Source: Fimenecus sp964457415 (GTDB lineage: Bacteria; Bacillota; Clostridia; Oscillospirales; Acutalibacteraceae). Taken from it: a DNA stretch of 42,402 bases. Position 1 is the stretch's first letter. Every line of letters begins with the position of its first letter. Positions 17,474-24,311 of this stretch are shown piece by piece. The notes below the pieces were generated by a model that did not search any database, had not been told where the DNA came from, and saw nothing but the letters and a program-made list of their open reading frames with translations. Where the stretch lies: NCBI GenBank assembly GCA_964457415.1, contig CAYWFB010000006.1, forward strand, positions 1 through 42,402, in the 5' to 3' direction. Both the position numbers and the translations under genes were made by a program.

Positions 17474-18187
17474 TTATTTCTCTGAAACTACTACTGTGCC
17501 CACGTTTTCACCAAGAACTGCCTTAACCATATTCTGAGGCTCTTGAAGATTGAAAACAAGAAGAGGAATATCGTTATCTCTGCAAAGAGAAGCAGCAGTG
17601 CTGTCCATAACTGCAAGACCCTTGTTCAAAATATCCTGATGTGTAATTACATCGTATTTGATTGCATCGTCAAAGCGGTTGGGGTCTTTGTCATAAACGC
17701 CGTCAACATTTGTTGCCTTGAAGATGATGTCTGCATCAATTTCAGCAGCACGAAGAGCCGCTGCAGTATCAGTTGAGAAGAAGGGGTTGCCTGTTCCGCA
17801 ACCGAAAATTACTACTCTGCCCTTTTCAAGATGGCGCTTTGCACGGTGGCTGATGTAAGGCTCTGCAATTTTGTTCATTTCAATTGCAGTCTGAACTCTT
17901 ACAATTACGCCCATCTGTTCAAGTGAATCTGCAAGAGCCAAGGAATTCATAACAGTTGCAAGCATACCGATGTGGTCAGCTCTTGTTCTGTCCATATCAC
18001 CGCTTGAACGACCGCGCCAGAAGTTACCGCCGCCAACAACAATTGCAACCTCTGTGCCAAGCTCTGTCATTTCTTTGATTGCAGAACAAACACTGTTTAC
18101 AGTATTAAAATCAAATCCGTGCTTCTTGTCGCCTGCAAGCACCTCGCCGCTGACCTTTAAGAGCACTCTTTTATATTTGGGTTCCAT
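17474..18187 (-). CDS. pyrH: UMP kinase
   Basis: Bacterial UMP kinase phosphorylates UMP to UDP and belongs to the amino-acid-kinase fold. Motifs: LLKVSGEVLAGDKKHGFDF, VVGGGNFWRGRSS, ADIIFKATNVDGVYDKDP and LQEPQNMVKAV. The start is placed at the ATG at 18187 (237 residues), because GGAGGTG lies nine bases upstream; a longer reading from 18214 adds nine residues unlike the family. It is the first gene of this operon. The usual upstream partners rpsB and tsf are absent; a divergent gene lies there instead. Confidence 0.97.
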   Translation of the reverse strand: MEPKYKRVLLKVSGEVLAGDKKHGFDFNTVNSVCSAIKEMTELGTEVAIVVGGGNFWRGRSSGDMDRTRADHIGMLATVMNSLALADSLEQMGVIVRVQTAIEMNKIAEPYISHRAKRHLEKGRVVIFGCGTGNPFFSTDTAAALRAAEIDADIIFKATNVDGVYDKDPNRFDDAIKYDVITHQDILNKGLAVMDSTAASLCRDNDIPLLVFNLQEPQNMVKAVLGENVGTVVVSEK

Positions 18188-18204
18188 AAAATATACACCT
18201 CCGC

Positions 18205-18229
18205 GGCAGACCATACTTCTCCGTCTACC
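18205..18229 (-). promoter_or_regulatory. Hairpin in the pyrH leader
   Basis: GGTAGAC and GTCTGCC (minus strand; 18223-18229 and 18205-18211) pair over seven positions with one G-U, around an 11-base loop. It ends four bases before the GGAGGTG ribosome site, so it could modulate pyrH translation. No known pyrimidine-sensing element is recognised. Confidence 0.4.
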
Positions 18230-18240
18230 ATATTTAGTAT

Positions 18241-18269
18241 ATTTTACAATAAAATCGCTATTCTGTAAA
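18241..18269 (-). promoter_or_regulatory. Sigma-A-type promoter of the pyrH-polC operon
   Basis: Minus strand TTTACA (18264-18269), 17-base spacer, TAAAAT (18241-18246), with TG directly before the -10 box. It precedes pyrH by about 50 bases and faces the + strand promoter at 18317-18345. Confidence 0.75.
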
Positions 18270-18316
18270 GTGGAATTTTAAACAATTACAGTATAATTTA
18301 TTCTACAAATTAAGCA

Positions 18317-18345
18317 TTGACTAAAAATCGCTTAAGATATATAAT
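18317..18345 (+). promoter_or_regulatory. Sigma-A-type promoter of the kinase gene
   Basis: TTGACT (18317-18322), 17-base spacer, TATAAT (18340-18345), close to full consensus. The predicted start site at about 18352 lies immediately before an in-frame ATG at 18354, which argues that translation instead begins at 18396. Confidence 0.85.
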
Positions 18346-18395
18346 TATTTTGTATGAGTTTGTCCCTAAAAGAACAATTACGAGGTGCAAAAGAG

Positions 18396-19505
18396 ATGGC
18401 GAATAAGCCTTTTGATATTGAAAAAATTTGTGAAATATTTTCACTTAAAGGCGATTTTACAGGCTATGAAAAATGTAATAACGGGCATATCAACAGTACA
18501 TATAAGTTGATTTTTGAAGAGAACGGAAAAGTAAAAAAATATGTTCTTCAGTTGATTAATACGGCTGTGTTTAAAGACCCTCACAAGCTTATGAGCAATA
18601 TTGTGGCAGTTACAAGCCATATCAGTAAAAAGAATAAAGAGCTTAATATTCCGTGGGCAGACCGCGGAACTCTGACTTTTATCCCCTGCACAGACGGTAA
18701 GTATTATTATATTGACGAAGCAGACAATTGCTGGCGTGTTTACGGATATATTGACGATGTTTATACCTGTAATGCCCTTGACAGTGCCGAGGTTTTTGAG
18801 AATGCAGGCGTGGCATTCGGTGAATTTCAGAATATTCTTGCAGATTTTGATGGCGCTTCTCTTTTTGAAACTATTGAGAATTTCCACAACACCGCATCAC
18901 GATTTAATGATTTGAAAAAAGCCATTGAAGATAATAAATCCGGCAGACTTGACACCGTTCGTGAAGAGATTGAATTCGCTTTGGCTCGCGAGGCTGATAC
19001 CCATGTGCTTGTTGATATGATTGACGAGGGCAAGCTCCCCTTACGCGTTACTCATAACGACACAAAGCTCAACAATATTCTTTTTGACAATATTTCGGAC
19101 AAGGGTATTTGCATTATCGACCTCGACACAGTTATGCCCGGTCTTTCACTCTACGATTTCGGTGACAGTATCCGATTTGGTGCAAACACCGCCGCAGAGG
19201 ACGAAAAGGATGTGTCTAAAGTAAGTTTAAGCCTTGAACTTTATGAAGCTTATGTCAAAGGCTATTTGAGCAGTGCCCAAAATGCACTTACAGACCTTGA
19301 AAAAGAGCTTTTACCCTTTGGTGCAAAGCTTATGACATATGAATGCGGAATCCGTTTTCTTATGGACTATCTTAACGGCGATGTGTATTTCCACACAGAT
19401 TATCCTGAACACAATTTAGTCCGTTGCCATACACAGTTTGCGCTCGTAGCTGATATGGAAAAGAAAATGGACGAAATGCTTGAAATTACAAAAAAGTATT
19501 GTTAA
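18396..19505 (+). CDS. APH-fold phosphotransferase, possibly an N-acetylhexosamine 1-kinase (NahK-like)
   Basis: A 369-residue kinase of the aminoglycoside-phosphotransferase/choline-kinase fold. The N-lobe carries NGHINSTYKL, where the nucleotide-binding loop is expected. The catalytic loop is VTHNDTKLNNILFD (Brenner-type HxDxxxxN) and the metal-binding segment is CIIDLDTVMPG, followed by LYDFGDSIRFG. These blocks resemble NahK-type sugar kinases and related gut Firmicutes homologues; choline, homoserine or other substrates remain possible. Start: GAGGTG lies eight bases before the ATG at 18396, whereas an ATG at 18354 would be almost at the transcription start. It is a single-gene unit with its own promoter, ending in a bidirectional terminator. 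galT at the right edge of the window could act downstream of a hexosamine or galactose 1-kinase, but it is 21 kb away. Confidence 0.8.
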   Translation: MANKPFDIEKICEIFSLKGDFTGYEKCNNGHINSTYKLIFEENGKVKKYVLQLINTAVFKDPHKLMSNIVAVTSHISKKNKELNIPWADRGTLTFIPCTDGKYYYIDEADNCWRVYGYIDDVYTCNALDSAEVFENAGVAFGEFQNILADFDGASLFETIENFHNTASRFNDLKKAIEDNKSGRLDTVREEIEFALAREADTHVLVDMIDEGKLPLRVTHNDTKLNNILFDNISDKGICIIDLDTVMPGLSLYDFGDSIRFGANTAAEDEKDVSKVSLSLELYEAYVKGYLSSAQNALTDLEKELLPFGAKLMTYECGIRFLMDYLNGDVYFHTDYPEHNLVRCHTQFALVADMEKKMDEMLEITKKYC

Positions 19506-19523
19506 TACGCATAAAAAATAGCG

Positions 19524-19551
19524 AAAGCACTTACCAATCGGCAAGTGCTTT
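19524..19551. terminator. Bidirectional rho-independent terminator
   Basis: AAAGCACTT (19524-19532) and AAGTGCTTT (19543-19551) form a 9-bp stem with a ten-base loop that can pair further. A T-rich tail follows on the + strand, and an A-rich tract precedes it, giving a T-rich tail on the minus strand. It separates the converging kinase and apbE genes. Confidence 0.85.
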
Positions 19552-19559
19552 TCTTTCTG

Positions 19560-20627
19560 TTATTCAGGGATATAAGTGTATGCTTTAAAGCCTTCGGAAT
19601 AGCGTTGTTCGCCGTCGGGCATAACCCACATCGCTTCAACATTATCCATTGATTTAACAAGTTCAAGCCCCTCTTCGTAATCCATAATGAAGAGTGCTGT
19701 TGACATTGCGTCGCCAAGACCTGAATCATCGGTAAGCACTGATACAGAGCGGTATTTTGTACCGGGCATCAAGGTTGCGGGGTCGATAATATGGTGATAA
19801 TTTTCACCGTTAACCACATAAAAACGCTGATACGAGCCACTTGTGACAAGGGATTCGCCCGACATATGAAGAAACTCAATGTGAGGAACTTCTTCATTTT
19901 CTGTATCGGGGTTTTCAATACCAACATTCCATGGCTTTTCGTTTGCCTCTCCGATTGTGCGGACATTTCCGCCCAAATTGAGAAGATAGCCTGTAACGCC
20001 TTTTTCTTCGAGATATTCTGCGATTTTTTCTGCCGCATAGCCCTTTGCGATTGCGCCCACATCAAGGCTCATTTCAGGGTCTGCAAGGTAAACTGTATTT
20101 TTCTCATCATCAATAATCAAATCGTCAATATTTGTATGCTTTGCGGCTTCTGTAAGCTTTTCCATAGGTGGCAATTCTGCAGTTGTGGGGTCATCAAGAC
20201 CGCGATTGCGGTAAACATGCCATATTTTCAGCACACTACCCATTGCAACATTCACATTGCCGTCGGTTTTTGCATACATCTCCTTGGCAAAGGTAAGCAT
20301 ATCGATAATTTCCTGGTCAACCGTAACCTCGGTGTGCTTGCCGTCGCTAAGGTCATTGATTGTTACAAGATTATTAAGCCCGTTGTAACGGTCATAAATA
20401 GTGAAAAGGCGGTGATATTCATTGAGAAGTGTTTTGATTTCTTCACAGACCGCATCAAACTCCTCTTCGGTTTCTGCATAACCGATAATTGTAGTGGCAG
20501 TGTCGAAATAATCGAAGTAATATTCACTGTATTTATTAAGTTTTGGAGTTTTATCGCAAGCCACAAGCCCAAAGCTTTGCACAAACAACAATGCGATTAT
20601 CAATAATAATGAATTTACTTTTTTCAT
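19560..20627 (-). CDS. apbE: FAD:protein FMN transferase, lipoprotein
   Basis: ApbE attaches FMN covalently to Thr or Ser of extracytoplasmic redox proteins, using FAD as donor. The 355-residue protein has a lipoprotein leader with lipobox LVAC, so it would be anchored outside the membrane. Family blocks: FDTATTIIGYAE, MSLDVGAIAKGYAAEKIAEY, YLLNLGGNVRTIGE, HHIIDPATLMPG and the late metal/FAD region DDSGLGDAMSTALFIM. Likely clients in the same cluster are RnfG (two SGAT motifs), RnfD (one) and perhaps the adjacent two-repeat lipoprotein. GGAAGTG precedes the ATG. A strong hairpin separates it from the upstream lipoprotein gene, so it is probably expressed at a lower level by read-through. Confidence 0.95.
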   Translation of the reverse strand: MKKVNSLLLIIALLFVQSFGLVACDKTPKLNKYSEYYFDYFDTATTIIGYAETEEEFDAVCEEIKTLLNEYHRLFTIYDRYNGLNNLVTINDLSDGKHTEVTVDQEIIDMLTFAKEMYAKTDGNVNVAMGSVLKIWHVYRNRGLDDPTTAELPPMEKLTEAAKHTNIDDLIIDDEKNTVYLADPEMSLDVGAIAKGYAAEKIAEYLEEKGVTGYLLNLGGNVRTIGEANEKPWNVGIENPDTENEEVPHIEFLHMSGESLVTSGSYQRFYVVNGENYHHIIDPATLMPGTKYRSVSVLTDDSGLGDAMSTALFIMDYEEGLELVKSMDNVEAMWVMPDGEQRYSEGFKAYTYIPE

Positions 20628-20647
20628 TTTAACACTTCCAATAAAAT

Positions 20648-20673
20648 GGGGATGTTGCTTTCACAACATCCCC
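20648..20673 (-). terminator. Terminator between the lipoprotein gene and apbE
   Basis: GGGGATGTTG (20648-20657) and CAACATCCCC (20664-20673) form a perfect 10-bp stem with a six-base loop. On the minus strand it is followed by ATTTTATT. No promoter for apbE is obvious between this hairpin and the apbE start, suggesting leaky termination that sets a lipoprotein-to-ApbE ratio. Confidence 0.8.
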
Positions 20674-20693
20674 GAATTTTAATTATCTAACAA

Positions 20694-21755
20694 TTAAGCA
20701 ACTGTTGAAGCTTTAACAGCAGCTTTAATCATATCGCCGATAGCCATTGTGCAACCTGCTGTTGCAAGGTCGCCCTGTGCATAGCCATCTTCAGCTGCAA
20801 GAGCTGCGAAATCAGCAGCTGTCTTGCCAACGAGAGCCTTGTCAAACTCAGCAGCCTGAGCGTACCACTCAAGAACTGCGCCTTCGCTACCGTCGTGCTT
20901 TGCGCCGAACTTAGCCATATTGTAATCGTCGCCGAGTTCAAGCTTTGTCTTGATTGTTGCGTCAGCAGCGAGTGTTGCAGCACCCTTAACATCAAATGTT
21001 ACTTTACCCTGTGTGCAGTCTGTCTTAGCAACTACAACCTTACCGTCAGCATCAACAACTGTTGCAACAACTGTTGTGTCAATCTGTGCAACGCCGTCTT
21101 TTTCTTCAGTAGCGTCAGCACTTGAGTGTGAGTTAGCTGCTACAAGAGCAACGTTGAGCTTGTTTTCTGCTGTTGCAGCTGAATCAACTGCGCCGGCAAC
21201 TGCCTTTTCAAGAGCACCAACGAAGTCTGCAATGCTGATTGTGCAACCTGCTGTTGCAAGGTCGCCTGTTGCATAAGTATCTTCAGCCATATACGCCTTA
21301 ACTTCATCAAGAGTCTTGCCCTTAACTGTTGTCATGAAAGCATCAGCCTGAGCGTACCACTCAAGAACTGTGCCTTCGCTACCGTCATGCTTTTGACCGT
21401 AAGCAGCCATGTTGTAATCTGTGCCTTTTTCGTACTTTGTTCTGAGCTCTTCAGTAGCAACTACTTTACCTTCTGAAGTCCAAGCTGTTGCAATCTGAGC
21501 TGTGTCAAGGTCGATAGCAACGATTTTGCCGTCAGCATCAAGAAGAACAGCAACTGCTGTTGTGTTAACCTGACCTGAACCATTTGTTTCGCCTTCTGCA
21601 CTCTTTGCGTCGCCATAGTTAGCAACTACGCCCATACCGAACTTAAGTGTTGCAGCATCATCACCGTTGTTTGCGGGGTCTTTTGAGCAACCTGCAAGAG
21701 CAACAACTACGGAAAGCATTACTACTGCGAGAACTATGCTGAGGATCTTTTTCAT
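20694..21755 (-). CDS. Lipoprotein with two tandem about 150-residue repeats, function unknown
   Basis: A 353-residue lipoprotein: lipobox VALAGC with C23, a short Asn/Asp-rich linker, then repeat 1 (about 37-189) and repeat 2 (about 200-350). Both repeats carry VLLDADGKIVA or VVDADGKVVVA, then DYNMAxxGxKHDGSEG, VLEWYAQA, a GKT-containing helix, and end in GDLATAGCT plus a helix. No family is recognised with confidence. The terminal block loosely resembles the end of FMN_bind domains (SGATxT followed by a helix), with AGCT in place of SGAT, but spacing from the preceding Asp differs by one. It lies between an Rnf operon and apbE, which makes an extracytoplasmic redox role plausible (inference). 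Parts of the two repeats are also identical in DNA: 29 bases at 20746-20774 and 21238-21266, and 26 bases at 20853 and 21345, all offset by 492. AAAGGAGAAA precedes the ATG. It has its own promoter and terminator and may be highly expressed. Confidence 0.85.
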   Translation of the reverse strand: MKKILSIVLAVVMLSVVVALAGCSKDPANNGDDAATLKFGMGVVANYGDAKSAEGETNGSGQVNTTAVAVLLDADGKIVAIDLDTAQIATAWTSEGKVVATEELRTKYEKGTDYNMAAYGQKHDGSEGTVLEWYAQADAFMTTVKGKTLDEVKAYMAEDTYATGDLATAGCTISIADFVGALEKAVAGAVDSAATAENKLNVALVAANSHSSADATEEKDGVAQIDTTVVATVVDADGKVVVAKTDCTQGKVTFDVKGAATLAADATIKTKLELGDDYNMAKFGAKHDGSEGAVLEWYAQAAEFDKALVGKTAADFAALAAEDGYAQGDLATAGCTMAIGDMIKAAVKASTVA

Positions 21756-21791
21756 AGTGAATTTCTCCTTTAAAAGAAAATTTTATAAATG

Positions 21792-21813
21792 GGGTGCAAA
21801 TAATTATGCACCC
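21792..21813 (-). promoter_or_regulatory. 5' leader hairpin of the lipoprotein mRNA
   Basis: GGGTGCA (21792-21798) and TGCACCC (21807-21813) form a perfect 7-bp stem with an eight-base loop, near the predicted 5' end of the lipoprotein transcript. It could stabilise the mRNA; a terminator role is less likely because the upstream gene already has a stronger one. Confidence 0.5.
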
Positions 21814-21830
21814 ACAAATTTACAAATAAA

Positions 21831-21858
21831 TTATTACATAAAAAAACCTATTTGTCAA
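21831..21858 (-). promoter_or_regulatory. Promoter of the lipoprotein gene, overlapping the upstream terminator
   Basis: Minus strand TTGACA (21853-21858) is a perfect -35 box, followed after 16 bases by TAATAA (21831-21836), or after 17 by AATAAT. The -35 box lies in the loop and arm of the preceding terminator hairpin, so termination and initiation elements are nested. Confidence 0.65.
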
Positions 21859-21878
21859 TAAATTAACAACAAATAGGT
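21839..21878 (-). terminator. Rho-independent terminator of the rnf operon
   Basis: On the minus strand ACCTATTTGT (fwd 21869-21878) pairs with ACAAATAGGT (fwd 21846-21855), a perfect 10-bp stem around a 13-base loop, followed by seven T residues. It lies about 40 bases after the Gx-family gene and closes the rnfC-to-Gx transcript. Confidence 0.9.
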
Positions 21879-21914
21879 CACTAAAAATCGATTACATTTT
21901 TGTTACAAAATTCT

Positions 21915-22424
21915 CTATATTTTTACCTTTTCAAGACGTTTTAAAAGCATCGAGCCTGCAATTCCTATGAAAACGCCGGCAATCGTTCCCGTTACGGCGA
22001 GAACAATCATATAATAGCCTAACTGAGTTGTGTCAAAAAGCGCAATTGCAACTAAAATCTGCCCTAAATTGTGGCTTATTCCGCCCACAACACTCACACC
22101 CACCGTTGAGAAAAGGTTGAGCTTTTTGCAGATTGTCATAAGCACAAGGCTCAATGTGGCGCCCACCACGCTATACATAAGCATCATACCGCTACCGAAA
22201 AGCAGGAACGACGAGAAAAGCACTCTAATAAGAGAAACTGTTGCCGCCTCTTTAACGCCAAGCTTATAAAGCAGGATGATAATTATTATATTGGGAAGAC
22301 CCATCTTTATGCCGGGCACTGCACTCCATATAGGTGGCAATTGTGACTCAACATAGGACAGAACAAGCGCCAAGGCGGTGAACACACCTAAAAACGCAAG
22401 TTTTGTTACTCGTTCTTTTTTCAT
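21915..22424 (-). CDS. Gx transporter / HepT-like integral membrane protein
   Basis: A 169-residue polytopic protein with about five hydrophobic segments. The N-terminal LAFLGVFTALALVLSYVESQ and the PGIKMGLPNIIIIILLYKLG block match the family once called heptaprenyl diphosphate synthase component I and now often annotated Gx transporter; this is from memory. Such proteins resemble ECF-type substrate-binding components and often sit near NusG_II proteins, ApbE and Rnf, so a role in flavin, quinone or prenyl supply is possible but unproven. It follows the NusG_II gene by 32 bases and ends the rnf transcript at a strong terminator. Confidence 0.75.
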   Translation of the reverse strand: MKKERVTKLAFLGVFTALALVLSYVESQLPPIWSAVPGIKMGLPNIIIIILLYKLGVKEAATVSLIRVLFSSFLLFGSGMMLMYSVVGATLSLVLMTICKKLNLFSTVGVSVVGGISHNLGQILVAIALFDTTQLGYYMIVLAVTGTIAGVFIGIAGSMLLKRLEKVKI

Positions 22425-22456
22425 AGAAAACTCCGAAAAGAAAAATATAGGTATCT

Positions 22457-22879
22457 TTATACGGCCACATCAATGGCAGAATCCGTATTATCAGCTACAA
22501 TCTCAAAAACCACCTTATGAGGCAGGCAGACAATAGTTTCGCCCACATACTGCGCGGCACGGGTTTCGGCGCAGATACCGTCGGGGCAATTCGCCGAACT
22601 TACATATGCTTTGCCGTCTTTTATTGTAAGCACATTGATGTCTTCGTTATTTTCACCTGTGGTGACTGTTACCTCTGTATCAACAGAAAGCGGATAAACT
22701 GCGGTCTGCTCGCCATTAATGTTTACTGCGACGAAAGCTCCTGACTCTTTATTGAGACCGAAAAACAAAAGTCCTGCCGCCGCTATAACAGCTATAACGG
22801 CGACAAGGATAATGTCATTGCGAATTTTACGCTTTTTGTCAGAGGTTGCAGATTTTTTTATATTTTCTGTATTGCTCAT
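22457..22879 (-). CDS. NusG domain II-containing membrane-anchored protein
   Basis: A 140-residue protein with a basic N-terminus, one hydrophobic helix (about residues 24-44) and an extracytoplasmic beta-rich domain. The signature SSANCPDGICAETRAA followed by GETIVCLPHKVVFEI matches the NusG_II family, with Cys pairs that may be redox active. Despite the name it lacks the transcription-factor NGN domain. The start overlaps the rnfB stop as ATGA, so it is translationally coupled to the Rnf complex. Function unknown; family members commonly neighbour ApbE and flavoprotein electron-transfer genes. Confidence 0.85.
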   Translation of the reverse strand: MSNTENIKKSATSDKKRKIRNDIILVAVIAVIAAAGLLFFGLNKESGAFVAVNINGEQTAVYPLSVDTEVTVTTGENNEDINVLTIKDGKAYVSSANCPDGICAETRAAQYVGETIVCLPHKVVFEIVADNTDSAIDVAV

Positions 22880-23682
22880 ATTTTTCCGTTGACCATATCA
22901 ACAATTTTCAGACGACCTGTAGGACAAACTGTCGCACACTCGCCGCAATCATTACACTTATCGTAATCAATAACTGCAAGGTTATCAACAACTTTAATTG
23001 CATCATGCTGACAGGTTTTTTCACATTTTTTACAACCGATACAGGCATTCATACAATGTTTACGGGCAGTTGCACCCTTTTCTTTGTTACTGCAAGCAAC
23101 AGCAACCACAACATCTTCTCCGACAAGAGAAATAACTCCCTTTGGACAAGTCTTAACACATTTTCCGCAAGCAATACATTCTCTGGGATCAATATGTGCA
23201 AGGTCATCAAATACATAAATCGCACCTACGGGACACACAGATGCGCAGTCGCCACAGCCGATACAACCATATTTACACTGTGAAGGACCGCCGTAAACCA
23301 TTGTTGCAGCTTTGCAAGTCTGAATTCCTTCATAAATCACATTATAATTTACTGCTGAGCAATCACCACTACAGTTAACGTAGGCTACTTTAGGCTTGTC
23401 AACCTTAACCTCAACGCCGAGAATACCTGAAAGCTGAGCTGCAACATCGGGTCCACCGGGGATGCAAAGGTTTGCTTCTGCCTTGCCGTTCGCTACTGCT
23501 TCGGCATAAGCGTCACAGCCTGCATATCCGCAAGCGCCACAGTTTGCACCGGGAAGACACTCGCGAACCTTAACGGCAGTTTCGTCTTCTTCAACTGCGA
23601 AGAAATGAGATGCCACGGCAAGCAACACGCCTGCAATAAGGCCTACTATTGCCACTACAAGAAGAGCTGATAAAATTTCCAT
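22876..23682 (-). CDS. rnfB: Rnf complex subunit B (iron-sulfur protein)
   Basis: RnfB is the presumed ferredoxin-facing electron entry of the Rnf complex. The 268-residue protein starts with a membrane helix (about 5-27), then an N-terminal cluster motif with cysteines in RECLPGANCGACGYAGCD and LCIPGG. It continues with four ferredoxin-type motifs: CIGCGDCASVCP, CIACGKCVKTCP, CIGCKKCEKTC and CNDCGECATVCP. This many clusters is usual for clostridial RnfB. It follows rnfA by 14 bases and overlaps the next gene. Confidence 0.96.
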   Translation of the reverse strand: MEILSALLVVAIVGLIAGVLLAVASHFFAVEEDETAVKVRECLPGANCGACGYAGCDAYAEAVANGKAEANLCIPGGPDVAAQLSGILGVEVKVDKPKVAYVNCSGDCSAVNYNVIYEGIQTCKAATMVYGGPSQCKYGCIGCGDCASVCPVGAIYVFDDLAHIDPRECIACGKCVKTCPKGVISLVGEDVVVAVACSNKEKGATARKHCMNACIGCKKCEKTCQHDAIKVVDNLAVIDYDKCNDCGECATVCPTGRLKIVDMVNGKI

Positions 23683-23696
23683 TTGTCAGTACCTCC

Positions 23697-24311
23697 TTAT
23701 GCCAACAAATTTTCAACAATTCCGGCAAAGCCGAAGAATGCCATTGAAACGAATGATGCGGCTACGAGTGTTACGGGAAGTCCCTTGAAAGACTCGGGAA
23801 CTTCACTCTCTTCAATGCGTGAGCGCACACCTGAGAAGAGTACCATTGCGAAAAGGAAGCCAAGACCGCAACCAAGTGAGCTTACCATTGAGAATAAGAA
23901 TGCATTGGGGTCTTCAACACCGTAGTCTGTAATATTATTGATAGTTACACCGAGAACTGCACAGTTTGTTGTGATAAGAGGAAGGTAAACACCCAAGCTC
24001 TTATGAAGTGCAGGGATAAACTTCTTCAAGAAGATTTCTATAAACTGAACGAGCGCTGCAATAACAAGGATAAATACGATTGTCTGCATGTATCCCATAT
24101 TGAGAGGCTCAAGAATATAAGCCTGAATGGGCCATGTTACTGCAGTTGCAACGAGCATAACGAAGATAACCGAAATACCCATGCCAACTGACTGATTTAC
24201 CTTCTTGGAAACGCCAAGAAAGGGACAGATTCCTAAAAATCGGCTTAAAACGTAGTTGTCAACGAGGACAGAAGACATAATAATGATGATTAAGGTTTTT
24301 ACCATTTCCAT
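23697..24311 (-). CDS. rnfA: Rnf complex subunit A (membrane protein)
   Basis: RnfA is one of two paralogous six-helix membrane subunits that form the core of the complex. 204 residues; the N-terminal NYVLSRFLGICPFLGVS and the internal TTNCAVLGVTINN carry the two cysteines known in the family to help hold a membrane-embedded [2Fe-2S] cluster with RnfE. GGAGGG lies nine bases before the ATG, supporting this start over an ATG two codons later. It abuts rnfE. Confidence 0.96.
   Translation of the reverse strand: MEMVKTLIIIIMSSVLVDNYVLSRFLGICPFLGVSKKVNQSVGMGISVIFVMLVATAVTWPIQAYILEPLNMGYMQTIVFILVIAALVQFIEIFLKKFIPALHKSLGVYLPLITTNCAVLGVTINNITDYGVEDPNAFLFSMVSSLGCGLGFLFAMVLFSGVRSRIEESEVPESFKGLPVTLVAASFVSMAFFGFAGIVENLLA

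Noticed and set aside
18354..18395. Upstream ATG for the kinase gene
   Set aside because: It lies about two bases after the predicted transcription start with no ribosome site, whereas the ATG at 18396 has GAGGTG at ideal spacing.
19791..20606. 271-codon open frame on the + strand opposite apbE
   Set aside because: It is antisense to a well-conserved ApbE sequence, is unusually rich in Cys, Phe and Ile as expected of a shadow frame, and has no ribosome site.
22457..22879. NusG transcription factor
   Set aside because: Only the NusG domain II family is present, behind a membrane anchor; there is no NGN or KOW transcription domain arrangement.
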